A program made the position numbers and the translations under genes. A model generated the notes under the pieces. The model was not told the origin of the DNA, ran no database searches, and saw only the letters and a list, made by a program, of their open reading frames with translations. From contig JAJVHZ010000108.1 of assembly GCA_022072255.1 (NCBI GenBank), positions 1 through 37,902 of the forward strand: a stretch of DNA of 37,902 nucleotides, given 5' to 3'. The DNA is from Gammaproteobacteria bacterium. GTDB lineage: Bacteria; Pseudomonadota; Gammaproteobacteria; JAJPIJ01. Shown here piece by piece: positions 24,989 to 33,005 of the stretch (the first letter of the stretch is position 1; the number at the start of each line of letters is the position of its first letter).

Positions 24989-26002
24989 TCAGATGTCCTT
25001 GAGGATATCCTGGCGGCGGGATTCGTATTCCTCCGGGGATATCAGTCCCTTCTTCTTCAGATCGTCCAGCGTGGCCAGGCGATCTTCGACGGACGCGCTC
25101 GCGGTGCCGCCACCGGCCTCCAGTTCCTTGCGCATGCGCGCCATCTCCTCGCGCATCTGGCGGCGCTCAGCGGCGGCGCGCGCTGCCTCGAGCTTCGCCG
25201 CGCGCCGCTCCTTTTCCAGTGCCGGCGGCAGCCGGTTCTTCTGCCTCTCGACGTTGGCGATGATGGTCGGCACGTCGAGAACCAGCCAGTCGCCACGAAC
25301 CTTGTTGCCCTGTTTCTTGAAGTCGATGCCCGCGATGGTGGAAATGGGTTCCGGCAGCTTGCCGGTCTTGTTGCGCGATGCGGGGCGGAAATAGATCACG
25401 CGTTCGTCCATGGGACAGTCACCGCAGCCGGCGGCGAGGGCCCGCTCCTTCTGCTGTTTGTCTACCAGCGGCTTGTGCACCTCGCCCAGGATCAGATTGA
25501 GCTTGCCGTCGGCGTAGAACACCCGGCCCGTGCTGCCCATTACCTCCTTGGTGATTGCGCCGGGATGCCGGCCGGCCACCATGAAGATGATCTCCTCGTC
25601 GGGCTGCGCACGCGCCAGTCCACGCGAGATATGGGGGGCGAGCGTCTGGATCTCGCGCTCGCTGAACACCGGCAATGCCTCGGTCTTCTCGACGATGACG
25701 CCGCCGGTGTGCTGCATGGTGATCGTTCCCAGGACGGTCGCAACCTGGTCCGCACCGAGCTCGACCGGGTGTTCGTTGACGGCGTCCCTGGCGGCGCCGT
25801 CCTCCTGCTCGCGCTTGACCAGCTTCACGTACTGCTTGCCGCCCTGGAAGAGGTAAGTGCCCTCCGGCTCCTCGCCTCCGAACAGGTCGGGCAGGAGATC
25901 GATGCCATGGCTGGGCGCCGGGTGGCCGAGGAACGCGGCGAACAGGGCCACGGCGGCGACGGGACTGCTGTACCACTTACGAATGCTTGAAACTCGGGTC
26001 AT
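24989..26002 (-). CDS. Exported protein with C-terminal SHOCT domain
   Basis: A 337-residue protein with a signal peptide (SPVAAVALFAAFLGHPAPSHG). The body (about 40-250) matches no family I recognise; it includes GTYLFQGGKQYVKLVKREQ, EEIIFMVAGRHPGAITKEVM and a Cys pair in AAGCGDCPMDERVIYF. A charged coiled coil (about 255-300, rich in Arg/Glu/Ala) leads to a C-terminal SHOCT motif (DRLATLDDLKKKGLISPEEY). SHOCT modules are short helical oligomerisation elements usually at protein ends. It is likely periplasmic or surface-associated. A consensus TATAAT lies about 40 bases upstream of ATG at 26002. Confidence 0.78.
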   Translation of the reverse strand: MTRVSSIRKWYSSPVAAVALFAAFLGHPAPSHGIDLLPDLFGGEEPEGTYLFQGGKQYVKLVKREQEDGAARDAVNEHPVELGADQVATVLGTITMQHTGGVIVEKTEALPVFSEREIQTLAPHISRGLARAQPDEEIIFMVAGRHPGAITKEVMGSTGRVFYADGKLNLILGEVHKPLVDKQQKERALAAGCGDCPMDERVIYFRPASRNKTGKLPEPISTIAGIDFKKQGNKVRGDWLVLDVPTIIANVERQKNRLPPALEKERRAAKLEAARAAAERRQMREEMARMRKELEAGGGTASASVEDRLATLDDLKKKGLISPEEYESRRQDILKDI

Positions 26003-26043
26003 TTATTTACAGTTCCCCGGAGGTGAACGGTTATGGGTTGCGG

Positions 26044-26049
26044 ATTATA
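26044..26049 (-). promoter_or_regulatory. -10 element upstream of the SHOCT-domain gene
   Basis: On the minus strand this is a perfect TATAAT, about 42 bases before the ATG at 26002. No convincing -35 hexamer lies 16-18 bases upstream, where a G-rich stretch is found. An activator-dependent promoter is possible. Confidence 0.45.
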
Positions 26050-26212
26050 AACCTCAAATCCCCCCGGGAGTTAGTGTGGCGGTGGCCCATCAAGTTCCTG
26101 GATTCCCTGGGACTTTTTCGCCGATCCACCCGGCCGCCGGGACGCCGGAGGGCACCGTGGGAGAGATTTCACCCTTTCGCTGCGCGCGCGGCCATGACGC
26201 TGACCGCCGCGC

Positions 26213-28147
26213 CTATTCGATCCCCAGGGTCTCCCGCAGCGGCCGCAGGTGCCGCTCGTAGTTCCTCCACCGCTGCGCCGAGCGGGTGTAGATGGGCTGC
26301 CGCACCTGCGCGATGCTGGCCGTACGCACGTCGCGCTTCTGCTGGTGGAAGGCGAGGCAGCGCTCGTCCCAGGGCAGGCCACAGGCGGCGACGAGTGCGC
26401 GCGCCTTCTCCCCGGGGCTGGCCACCAGCTCTTCGTAGTTGCTGGTGTATATCCTGCCCGGCAATACGCGGTCCCAGTGCTGCATCAGGCGCAGGTACCG
26501 GTTGTACGTCTCGCCGATCTCCCGCAGGTCGTAGGAGTACTCATGCCCCTTCTCGAAGGACTGGAAGTAGATCGACAGGCAGGTATCCATGGCATCGCGC
26601 GTGCAGTGGATGACGGTGGCACGGGGGAACAGCGTGGCGATGAGGCCGAGATAGCGATAGTTGGTCGGCATCTTGTCGGTGATCCGCGGCGCCGTCGCGG
26701 AGTGCCAGCGCAGCAGCTGCAGATACGGATCCACGAGCAGGCCGGCATTGCTCCTGTCGATCGCCGCGCAACAGCGGGGAAAGCGCTCCGGCGTCTTCAG
26801 CAGCGCGTGCAGGCCGTGCGCAATGCGGGCGAAGTACGCGAGCTCGCCAGCCCCGTGCACCGCGGGGTGGCTGGAGATGATCTGCTCGGTCAGCGTGGTG
26901 CCCGAGCGCGGCATGCCGACGATGAAGACGGGCACATCGGAGTCCGAGCCGAGGTCCCGGTGGGTGTCGAAATAGCGCCGGGTGAAGAAGCCGATGATGT
27001 CGTCGGTCAGCGCCGCCAGGTCGGGCACGCTGCCGGTCAGCGTACGCCGGCGGATCTCGTTGCCGAGGTGGTAGTGGCGGAACGCCTCGTCATATCGGCG
27101 GCAGTCGTCATAGGCCTTTCCCAGCGAGAAGTGCAGCGCGGACCTGGCCGCATCGTCGAGGCCCTCGCACGCCGCCAGGCGCTCCATGGCGGCGATGTCC
27201 TGCGTATCGTTCTCGCGGAATTTCTTCGCCGAGCTCAGTCCGTACCAGGCGCCCGCTGAGTCCGGATGTGTCTTCAACAGGGTCCTGTAGGTGGCCTCGG
27301 CGTCTTCGAGCCGGCCCGCCACCTCGAGCGCGCGCCCGAGGAGCAGGTGTGCCGCGGTGCTGTGGGCCGGGATCGACGTCAGCTCGCGCAACAGAGGTAT
27401 GGCCGCCTCGGCCTGCCAGGTGTCCACGAGGGCAGTGGCCAGCCCGAGCTTGGCGTCGGGATATTCCGGTGCAAGGTCAAGGGCGCGGCGAAAACTGGCG
27501 ACGGCCGCCTCGTTGCGCTCCAGCGCCAGCCGAACCTGGCCCAGCATCAGGTGGCCCATCGCCAGGTCGGGCCTGATGCGCAGGGCGTTCTCGAAGGCGA
27601 TGGATGCCTGTTCCAGCGCGCCCACGGCGCGCAGCACGATGCCGAGGTTGTAATGGGCATCGCCGAAATCGGGCGCGAGCCGCACGGCCTCCCGAAGGGC
27701 GTGCAGTGCCTCCTCGGACCTCCCCGCCCGGAACAGGACCTGACCGAGATTGGCCCACACCTGCGCGTAGGCCGGCGCCAGCTCCAGCGCCTTGCGGAAG
27801 CATCGCTCCGCGGCGGCGAGGTTGCCGCTCGCGAGGTGCATGCCGCCGAGGTCGTTCTGATAGTCGGCATTGCCCGGCACGAGACTGGCGGCCCTGGCGA
27901 AGTAGCGCTGCGCCGAGGCGAGATCGCCCAGTTGCAGGTATACGCCGGCGACGGTGTGCGAGGCCTCCGCATCGGCGGGATGCGACTTCAGATGCTCGAG
28001 ATAGGCCTTCAGCGCCGGCTGCAGCGCGCCCTGCCGGTGCGCCAACACCGCGCGCTCCAGGTGTGAAGCTCCCGCCCCGGCCGTCGGCCCGGACGGCGAG
28101 AGTGCCGAAGCTCCCGGGTTGTTTCGATCTCGCCTCTTCTTGGACAT
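26213..28147 (-). CDS. TPR-repeat sulfotransferase (copy 2)
   Basis: A 644-residue two-part protein. Residues from about 28 to 370 are at least nine tetratricopeptide repeats (for example AHYNLGIVLRAVGALEQAS). The C-terminal ~260 residues form a Sulfotransfer_3-type domain: PAPS 5'-phosphate loop FIVGMPRSGTTLTEQIISSH and 3'-phosphate motif CTRDAMDTCLSIYFQSF. It would transfer sulfate from PAPS to a protein or glycan held by the TPR array; no signal peptide is present. ATG at 28147 is used; an in-frame GTG lies at 28168. The basic start (MSKKRRDRN) precedes a Ser/Gly/Ala-rich linker. It is a paralogue of the gene 127 bases upstream. No PAPS synthesis gene is in the window. Confidence 0.9.
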   Translation of the reverse strand: MSKKRRDRNNPGASALSPSGPTAGAGASHLERAVLAHRQGALQPALKAYLEHLKSHPADAEASHTVAGVYLQLGDLASAQRYFARAASLVPGNADYQNDLGGMHLASGNLAAAERCFRKALELAPAYAQVWANLGQVLFRAGRSEEALHALREAVRLAPDFGDAHYNLGIVLRAVGALEQASIAFENALRIRPDLAMGHLMLGQVRLALERNEAAVASFRRALDLAPEYPDAKLGLATALVDTWQAEAAIPLLRELTSIPAHSTAAHLLLGRALEVAGRLEDAEATYRTLLKTHPDSAGAWYGLSSAKKFRENDTQDIAAMERLAACEGLDDAARSALHFSLGKAYDDCRRYDEAFRHYHLGNEIRRRTLTGSVPDLAALTDDIIGFFTRRYFDTHRDLGSDSDVPVFIVGMPRSGTTLTEQIISSHPAVHGAGELAYFARIAHGLHALLKTPERFPRCCAAIDRSNAGLLVDPYLQLLRWHSATAPRITDKMPTNYRYLGLIATLFPRATVIHCTRDAMDTCLSIYFQSFEKGHEYSYDLREIGETYNRYLRLMQHWDRVLPGRIYTSNYEELVASPGEKARALVAACGLPWDERCLAFHQQKRDVRTASIAQVRQPIYTRSAQRWRNYERHLRPLRETLGIE

Positions 28148-28274
28148 GTATCGTGTTTGCCTGGCCACCGGACCGCGGGCGGCTGGTGCGTCGGGTCGTG
28201 TCGTCTTGTCTCGGGCTGCCGATTCTGCGCCGTGCCTTCCCGCTGCCGGCTACCCGTGCCGGTGCGTCGCGGGT

Positions 28275-30155
28275 CTATCCCTGCAATGCTTCAAGCAGGG
28301 GAGAGAGGTGCCGCTCGTAGTGCTTCCATCGTTGCAGCGACGTCCTGTAGATGGGCTGACGCACCTGCCAATGGCTGGCCGTTCTGACCGCGCCCCTGTT
28401 TCGGTCGAACTGCAGACATCGGTCATCCCACTCCAGGCCGCAGTGATCGATAAGGCGGCGGCTGACCGACTCCGGATCTTCGACGAGCTCCGAATATTGC
28501 ACCTCGAACAAACGGTCTCCCAGGACGGCGCGCCAGTGCGCCATCAGGCGTTCGTACTGTCGGTAGTAGTGTCCGAGATTGCCGAGATCGAACGCGTAGG
28601 GGTGCGCCCTGGAGAATGGCTGGAAGAAGATGGAGAGGCACACATCCATCGGGTCGCGCCGGCAATGGATGATGCGAGCCTTGCTGAACAGGATCGCAAT
28701 CAGGCCGGCATGGAAGAAATTCGACGGCATCTTGTCGGTGACGCGGATCTCGCCGTTCGTCCGCGCCGGAAGCTTCTCGAGATAGCTCTGCGCAAGCCGA
28801 TGCGCGGCACCCGCATTCAAAGTCTCGACGCAGGCGGGATAGGAACGGTCGTCCCCGGCCCGTGCTGCGAGCGATCGGACGGCCCGGCGCAGAAGAGGCA
28901 GCTCTCCACCGGCCTTCACCGACGGATGGCTGGCGATGATCTGCTCGACCAGGGTGGTCCCGGAACGCGGCATTCCGACTATGAATATCGGCAGTTCTTC
29001 ATCCATGGATACCTCGCGGACCTTCTTCTCGATGAGCCCTCGCGAAAATGTGTCTATGAGGCTGTCCACGTAACGGATGTGCTGTTCGCGGTCGAACTGC
29101 ACCTGCTCCTTCCTGAGCGCGTTTGCCGCGGCATAATGGCCGAAGGCGCGATCGTACAGCCGGCAGTCGTCATGAATCTTGCCCAGCGCAAAATGCAGTT
29201 TGATGCTGTCGCGCGGCGGAATGTGAGCACGCCGAAGCAGCTGTTCGAATCGGTCGATCTCCTCACTGTCGTCGCCTGTGAACTTGCGTGCAGCGGAAAG
29301 GCCGAGCACGGCAGGGGCGAATGCGGGATCGAGTTCGAGCGCCTGCCTGAAATGATTCATGGCTCCCGAGTGATCGCCCGCGGCCTGGGCCACGGTACCC
29401 ATGCCGAAACAGACGTCGGGATCCGCCGGACTGCGCTGCAGCAACTGGTCGCAGACGGTTCTGGCCTCATCCAGGCGGCCCAGTGCGGTCAACGCATTGG
29501 CCAGTGCGAGCAGCAGCTGCGGATCGTCCGGAGTGCGCTGCAATGCCTCCCGCAACGTGAGTTCCGCCCGATCCGGTTCGCCCATTTCGGTGAGTGCGCG
29601 TCCGAGTATGAGGTTGGCCTGCGATATGTTCGGCTGCAGTTTCAACGCGGATTCGCACGCGCCCACCGCATCGCCGTATCTCCCGAGCTCGACAAAGGCA
29701 CCGGCAAGATTGACCAGCGTCTTGTAATGTTCGGGTCGCAGGGTGGCGGCCTGCGTATAGCTTGCTGCCGCGTCCTGCAGCCTGCCGCGTTCCTCAAGTA
29801 CGATTCCAAGGTTGTACCACGCCTCGGCGAAATCTGGCTGCAGGCGCGTCGCGTCGCGACAATGTGCCTCCGATTGCTCGAGTAGACCCGCCGACATCAG
29901 GACGAACCCGAGATTGTTGTGGAAGACGGCATTGCCCGGTTGACGCGCCACCGCCTTGCGCAGGAAGCGGATGCCCTCGGCGGTCCTGCCCATCTGATGC
30001 AGAGCGAGGCCGAGAAAGTGCAGGGCGTCCGGAAGGTCGGGAAACGCCTTTAGCACGGTTCGGTAGAGGGGCTCGGCCTGCTGCGGTCGTCCGGCCTGCT
30101 GGTATTGCAGGGCGGTGGCCATGAGACGGGGAATATCCGCGTTTCGCGCACGCAT
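28275..30155 (-). CDS. TPR-repeat sulfotransferase (copy 1)
   Basis: A 626-residue paralogue of the downstream gene with the same architecture: about nine TPR units (for example AWYNLGIVLEERGRLQDAAA) from the N-terminus to about residue 340, then a sulfotransferase domain with FIVGMPRSGTTLVEQIIASH and CRRDPMDVCLSIFFQPF. Both copies end in the same RQPIYRTS-QRWKHYERHL type tail, probably a catalytic-domain signature. Linker wording (LHFALGKIHDDCRLYDRAF) is also shared. ATG at 30155 is used, with TGAGG 12 bases upstream; an in-frame TTG exists at 30176. Together the two genes suggest separate substrates for one sulfation function at the cell envelope or in secreted glycans. Confidence 0.9.
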   Translation of the reverse strand: MRARNADIPRLMATALQYQQAGRPQQAEPLYRTVLKAFPDLPDALHFLGLALHQMGRTAEGIRFLRKAVARQPGNAVFHNNLGFVLMSAGLLEQSEAHCRDATRLQPDFAEAWYNLGIVLEERGRLQDAAASYTQAATLRPEHYKTLVNLAGAFVELGRYGDAVGACESALKLQPNISQANLILGRALTEMGEPDRAELTLREALQRTPDDPQLLLALANALTALGRLDEARTVCDQLLQRSPADPDVCFGMGTVAQAAGDHSGAMNHFRQALELDPAFAPAVLGLSAARKFTGDDSEEIDRFEQLLRRAHIPPRDSIKLHFALGKIHDDCRLYDRAFGHYAAANALRKEQVQFDREQHIRYVDSLIDTFSRGLIEKKVREVSMDEELPIFIVGMPRSGTTLVEQIIASHPSVKAGGELPLLRRAVRSLAARAGDDRSYPACVETLNAGAAHRLAQSYLEKLPARTNGEIRVTDKMPSNFFHAGLIAILFSKARIIHCRRDPMDVCLSIFFQPFSRAHPYAFDLGNLGHYYRQYERLMAHWRAVLGDRLFEVQYSELVEDPESVSRRLIDHCGLEWDDRCLQFDRNRGAVRTASHWQVRQPIYRTSLQRWKHYERHLSPLLEALQG

Positions 30156-30218
30156 GCCGCAATGATACCTCAGCAAGTGTTACGCAAGCGGACGCCGGCA
30201 TGCACGCGCAGGGCGGAC

Positions 30219-30250
30219 AAAAGGAAAGGCGCATCCGAGGATGCGCCTTT
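30219..30250 (-). terminator. Rho-independent terminator of the porin gene
   Basis: On the minus strand AAAGGCGCATC (30250-30240) pairs with GATGCGCCTTT (30235-30225) around a CTCG tetraloop, an 11-bp perfect stem, followed by CCTTTTG. It starts 43 bases after the porin stop codon and isolates the porin from the sulfotransferase genes downstream. Confidence 0.8.
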
Positions 30251-30292
30251 CAATTCTACTGCTCGTTTCAGCCCTTGCGGGCCGTCACGACA

Positions 30293-31564
30293 TTACCAGG
30301 TCATGAACGCGCCAACGCTGAACGCATCGGCCTCGATTTCGGTCGAGCTCTGGTCGCCAGCGATCGGGCTGTTCACTTCCTTGTCGATGTTGTTGTACTC
30401 GGCAACCAGCTTCAGCCACGAGGTGAGGTCGTGATACACACCGACGGTCCACATCTCGTTGGTGACGTCGTTGAACACGTCGACGAGACCGGTAGAGTCG
30501 GTCTGGCCATCCTGGCTGGACTCGCCGTACGACATGGCGACCTTGGTGCCCTGACCGAAGTTGTAGGCACCCTGGACGTAGAAGCCATCGTTGTCCGCGG
30601 TTTCGCAGGTATTGGCGATGGCACCGCAATTGACGCCCATGGACAGAATGCCGCCGGCGCTACGGCCGTTTCCGGCATTCTTCAGGCCGATACCGATGCC
30701 CTCACCGGTGTAGTAGTAGCCGGTCAGCGCGAAGCCCATGTAGCCGACCTCGCCGCCGACGTCCACGCCCCAGGCGGTGAAGCTGTCGCTGGTGACGGTG
30801 TCGTCGGTTTCCTGCCAGGTACCGCCGCCCCACAGCAGCAGGCTGCCGTTGGTGAAGCTGGTGGCATAGGAGACCTCACCCTCGAACTTCGGCGTGCTGG
30901 TCTCGAAGCCCGTGCCGCCCGTCGGCTCCTGAGGATCGAACAGGCCGACCTCCGCCTTGAAGCCGTTGATGCTAGGCGTGGCGTAGGAGAAGCGCGTACG
31001 GAACTCAGGATAGACGTAACCGATACCGATACGGCCCAGGGTCGTGCCGCCGTTGTCGACGCCCAGCGGGTCACCGACACCGAACAGGGTCTGGTCGTGC
31101 AGGATCGCCTGACGGCCGAAGAGGCCCAGCGTACGGCCGAAGCTCACGGTACCGAAGCTGCCAGCGACGTTGGCGACGACTTCACGCATATCGATCGCGG
31201 AGCCGCCCTTGTCGTTGAAGGTGTTCTTCGCGCTGGAGGAGTCCGGAGCGAAGCTGATGCGCGCCGTGCCGGTCAGACCATTGACCGTCGGGCTCTTGAT
31301 GTTGGTCGAGAAGAACGCCGGCAACAGGCCTTCCTGCAGGTGCGAGGAGGTGCCGTTGGCGCCGTTGTCGGGCACCGTGGTGCTGACGCCACCCGCGGTC
31401 GTGGTGGTGGTCTCGAAGTCGTAGTAGTTGTAGAAAAGATTGATGTTACCGTCGAAGCTCACTTCCCAACCGTTGTCACCACCGACAACGACGACAGCCC
31501 CGGCCGAGGACGCCATCGTTGCAGCGGCGATAGCGGCTGCAATCTTGCTCATACGAAATTTCAT
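30293..31564 (-). CDS. Outer-membrane porin (general porin family)
   Basis: A 423-residue beta-barrel porin. The N-terminal signal peptide (KIAAAIAAATMASSAGA) is followed by the porin first strand (GWEVSFDGNINLFYNYYDF), a long Thr-rich loop, and repeating strand/turn segments such as EVVANVAGSFGTVSFGRTLG. It contains one Cys pair (VNCGAIANTCETADNDG) likely in an extracellular loop, and ends in the aromatic residue Trp (VGAFMTW), the usual BAM-recognised end. AGGAGG lies six bases before ATG at 31564, predicting strong expression. Codon use is biased to common codons, consistent with an abundant protein. The diffused solute is not known. Confidence 0.92.
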   Translation of the reverse strand: MKFRMSKIAAAIAAATMASSAGAVVVVGGDNGWEVSFDGNINLFYNYYDFETTTTTAGGVSTTVPDNGANGTSSHLQEGLLPAFFSTNIKSPTVNGLTGTARISFAPDSSSAKNTFNDKGGSAIDMREVVANVAGSFGTVSFGRTLGLFGRQAILHDQTLFGVGDPLGVDNGGTTLGRIGIGYVYPEFRTRFSYATPSINGFKAEVGLFDPQEPTGGTGFETSTPKFEGEVSYATSFTNGSLLLWGGGTWQETDDTVTSDSFTAWGVDVGGEVGYMGFALTGYYYTGEGIGIGLKNAGNGRSAGGILSMGVNCGAIANTCETADNDGFYVQGAYNFGQGTKVAMSYGESSQDGQTDSTGLVDVFNDVTNEMWTVGVYHDLTSWLKLVAEYNNIDKEVNSPIAGDQSSTEIEADAFSVGAFMTW

Positions 31565-31599
31565 TGTTGTTCCTCCTAACGGAAGTTAACCCAGTAACG

Positions 31600-31617
31600 T
31601 TAAAGCTTAAGCTTTAA
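31600..31617. promoter_or_regulatory. 18-bp perfect palindrome in the porin leader
   Basis: TTAAAGCTTAAGCTTTAA is fully self-complementary with no spacer and lies 36-53 bases upstream of the porin ATG, within its probable transcript. It may be an operator or an RNA hairpin that tunes porin expression. Confidence 0.5.
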
Positions 31618-31699
31618 GCGCTTCCCCCTAACCTGCCCCGCGGGCTTCCCCCCGAGCCGCTAGAGGTTCATACGCATATCCCTTGTGAGGACATCCGCG

Positions 31700-31728
31700 A
31701 ATTTAGTGCATCGGCCGGATGAAAGCAA
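31700..31728 (-). promoter_or_regulatory. Probable sigma70 promoter of the porin gene
   Basis: On the minus strand TTGCTT (31728-31723) and TAAATT (31705-31700) are separated by exactly 17 bases, each matching four of six consensus positions. The start of transcription would be near 31693, giving a leader of about 130 bases that contains the 18-bp palindrome. Confidence 0.45.
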
Positions 31729-31970
31729 GCTTTAGCGCAACATATTTTAGGCTGGAATGGGGCTGAAAGTTGCGGCGATGCCACATATGAAGGCCAAAAC
31801 TAGCCCGGCCCTGGCACGACAGCGATGGGTCGGCATGGGGTCGGGATTCGCAGGGGCTCGACTCCCCGGATCGAAAATTCGGTGCGGCGCGAGCGGCGGG
31901 GACGGGCCGACGGCGCGAGATACCGGCCAGGAGGTACCGGGGTGGGGAATTCAACCTGAACGGACCGGGC

Positions 31971-31994
31971 CGTATTGCCTCTAATGGCAATACG
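31971..31994. promoter_or_regulatory. Inverted repeat, putative operator upstream of the binding-protein gene
   Basis: CGTATTGCC-TCTAAT-GGCAATACG has perfect 9-bp arms around a 6-base spacer. It lies about 135 bases upstream of the GTG at 32129 and 50 bases upstream of the AT-rich possible -10. The shape fits a dimeric regulator site. No T-run follows, so a terminator is unlikely. Confidence 0.5.
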
Positions 31995-32128
31995 CGGCGG
32001 TGCCGCACCTGCGGGAAAAAATCCCGAACTGGCCCCGCCACCTTATATATGCTCTGGGTGATCCATTAAAGTCCCTGCCTCTGCGGGCGGCAGTGACCAT
32101 GACAGTCTCAGCGGGAAAGGAGGGCACG

Positions 32129-32953
32129 GTGAGGAAAAACAATCGGGCAGTGGGTGCGCTGTTCTCGGCATGGCTGACCGCGTGGGCAGCCTGGCTCCCG
32201 GCCGCCCACGCCGCGGATGCCGACGAGGTCGAGATCCTGTTCGTCGGCGATCAGGGCCGCTCCGCCTGGGAGGGTGCCTCCCAGGGCCTGACCGAGGCCA
32301 ACCTGCAGGGCAAGTTCCTGGGCAAGACCTTCAAGCTCACCCAACTCCCGGGGGCCGGGGAGATCCTCAAGGAATCGCATCCCGCCGCCGTCGTGGTGGC
32401 CGGCGATGCCGCCACGCTGCGCCAGGTGGCCGGCACGCTGCCCGGCGTACCCGTGTTCAACGTCAGCCTCGACGATGACGAGATCCGCCGGCAGTGCGGC
32501 GGCAACATCCTGCACGTCCTGCCGAGCCAGGCGATGAAGCGCGACGCGCTCTCGCAGTGGAAGACCAAGCATCCGGAGTCCGACGCCCGCGCCCTCGCGT
32601 GGCACAGCAGCGCGAAGAAGTACTCGGGCGTGCAGTTGAACGATCGCTACACGAAGTCCTTCGGCAAGCCGATGGATGACGAGGCCTGGGCCGGCTGGGC
32701 GGCGGTGAAGATGCTGTCCGACACGGTGGTCCGGACGCAGAGCAGCGATCCGGGCAAGCTGCTCGATTTCCTGCGCAACGACCTGGAATTCGACGGCCAG
32801 AAGGGCGCGGACATGAGCTACCGCAAGAACGGCCAACTGCGACAGCCCATCCTGATCGTGGAGGGCGACAAGGTGGTCGGCGAGGCGCCTGTGGTCGGGG
32901 TCGCGCAGGGCATCGAGGACCTGGACAGCCTCGGCAACGTCGAGTGCGATTAG
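32129..32953 (+). CDS. Periplasmic binding protein of the PQQ/alcohol-dehydrogenase-associated ABC family
   Basis: A 274-residue exported protein (signal peptide ending PAAHAAD) resembling the substrate-binding protein family named for PQQ-dependent alcohol dehydrogenase systems (TIGR03863-like). Shared marks are RRQCGGNILHVLPSQAMKRD, DDEAWAGWAAVKMLSDTVVR, and the end NGQLRQPILIVEGD followed by LDSLGN. It is shorter than I recall for the family, the central part of the fold being reduced. GTG at 32129 is chosen for AAGGAGG six bases ahead and the clean signal peptide; upstream frame to 32000 is disregarded. It is followed by the beta-propeller gene 52 bases on. No ATPase or permease is adjacent. 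Counterparts in methylotrophs sit in lanthanide-utilisation clusters (recalled, not checked). Confidence 0.82.
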   Translation: MRKNNRAVGALFSAWLTAWAAWLPAAHAADADEVEILFVGDQGRSAWEGASQGLTEANLQGKFLGKTFKLTQLPGAGEILKESHPAAVVVAGDAATLRQVAGTLPGVPVFNVSLDDDEIRRQCGGNILHVLPSQAMKRDALSQWKTKHPESDARALAWHSSAKKYSGVQLNDRYTKSFGKPMDDEAWAGWAAVKMLSDTVVRTQSSDPGKLLDFLRNDLEFDGQKGADMSYRKNGQLRQPILIVEGDKVVGEAPVVGVAQGIEDLDSLGNVECD

Positions 32954-33005
32954 GCGCGGCGCCGCTTTCGAACAAAAAATCCAGTCAACGAGGAGTACAA
33001 CAGTG

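Larger units (their letters stand above)
31565..32128. other. Intergenic region between divergent porin and binding-protein genes
   Basis: 564 bases with no credible gene. The left part is the porin leader, with an 18-bp palindrome and a promoter, and is AT-richer than its surroundings. The right part (31750-31970) is GC-rich without visible structure. It is followed by a 9-bp inverted repeat at 31971-31994 and an AT-rich stretch, CTTATATATGCT (32042-32053), that could be a -10 region for the rightward genes. Confidence 0.6.

Noticed and set aside
31811-31826. TGGCACGACAG resembling half a sigma54 promoter
   Set aside because: The -12 TTGC element is missing at the required distance.
31850-31900. 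GGGGCTCGACTCCCC resembling a tRNA T-arm
   Set aside because: The loop lacks the TTCRA pattern, and no acceptor, D or anticodon stems can be formed around it.
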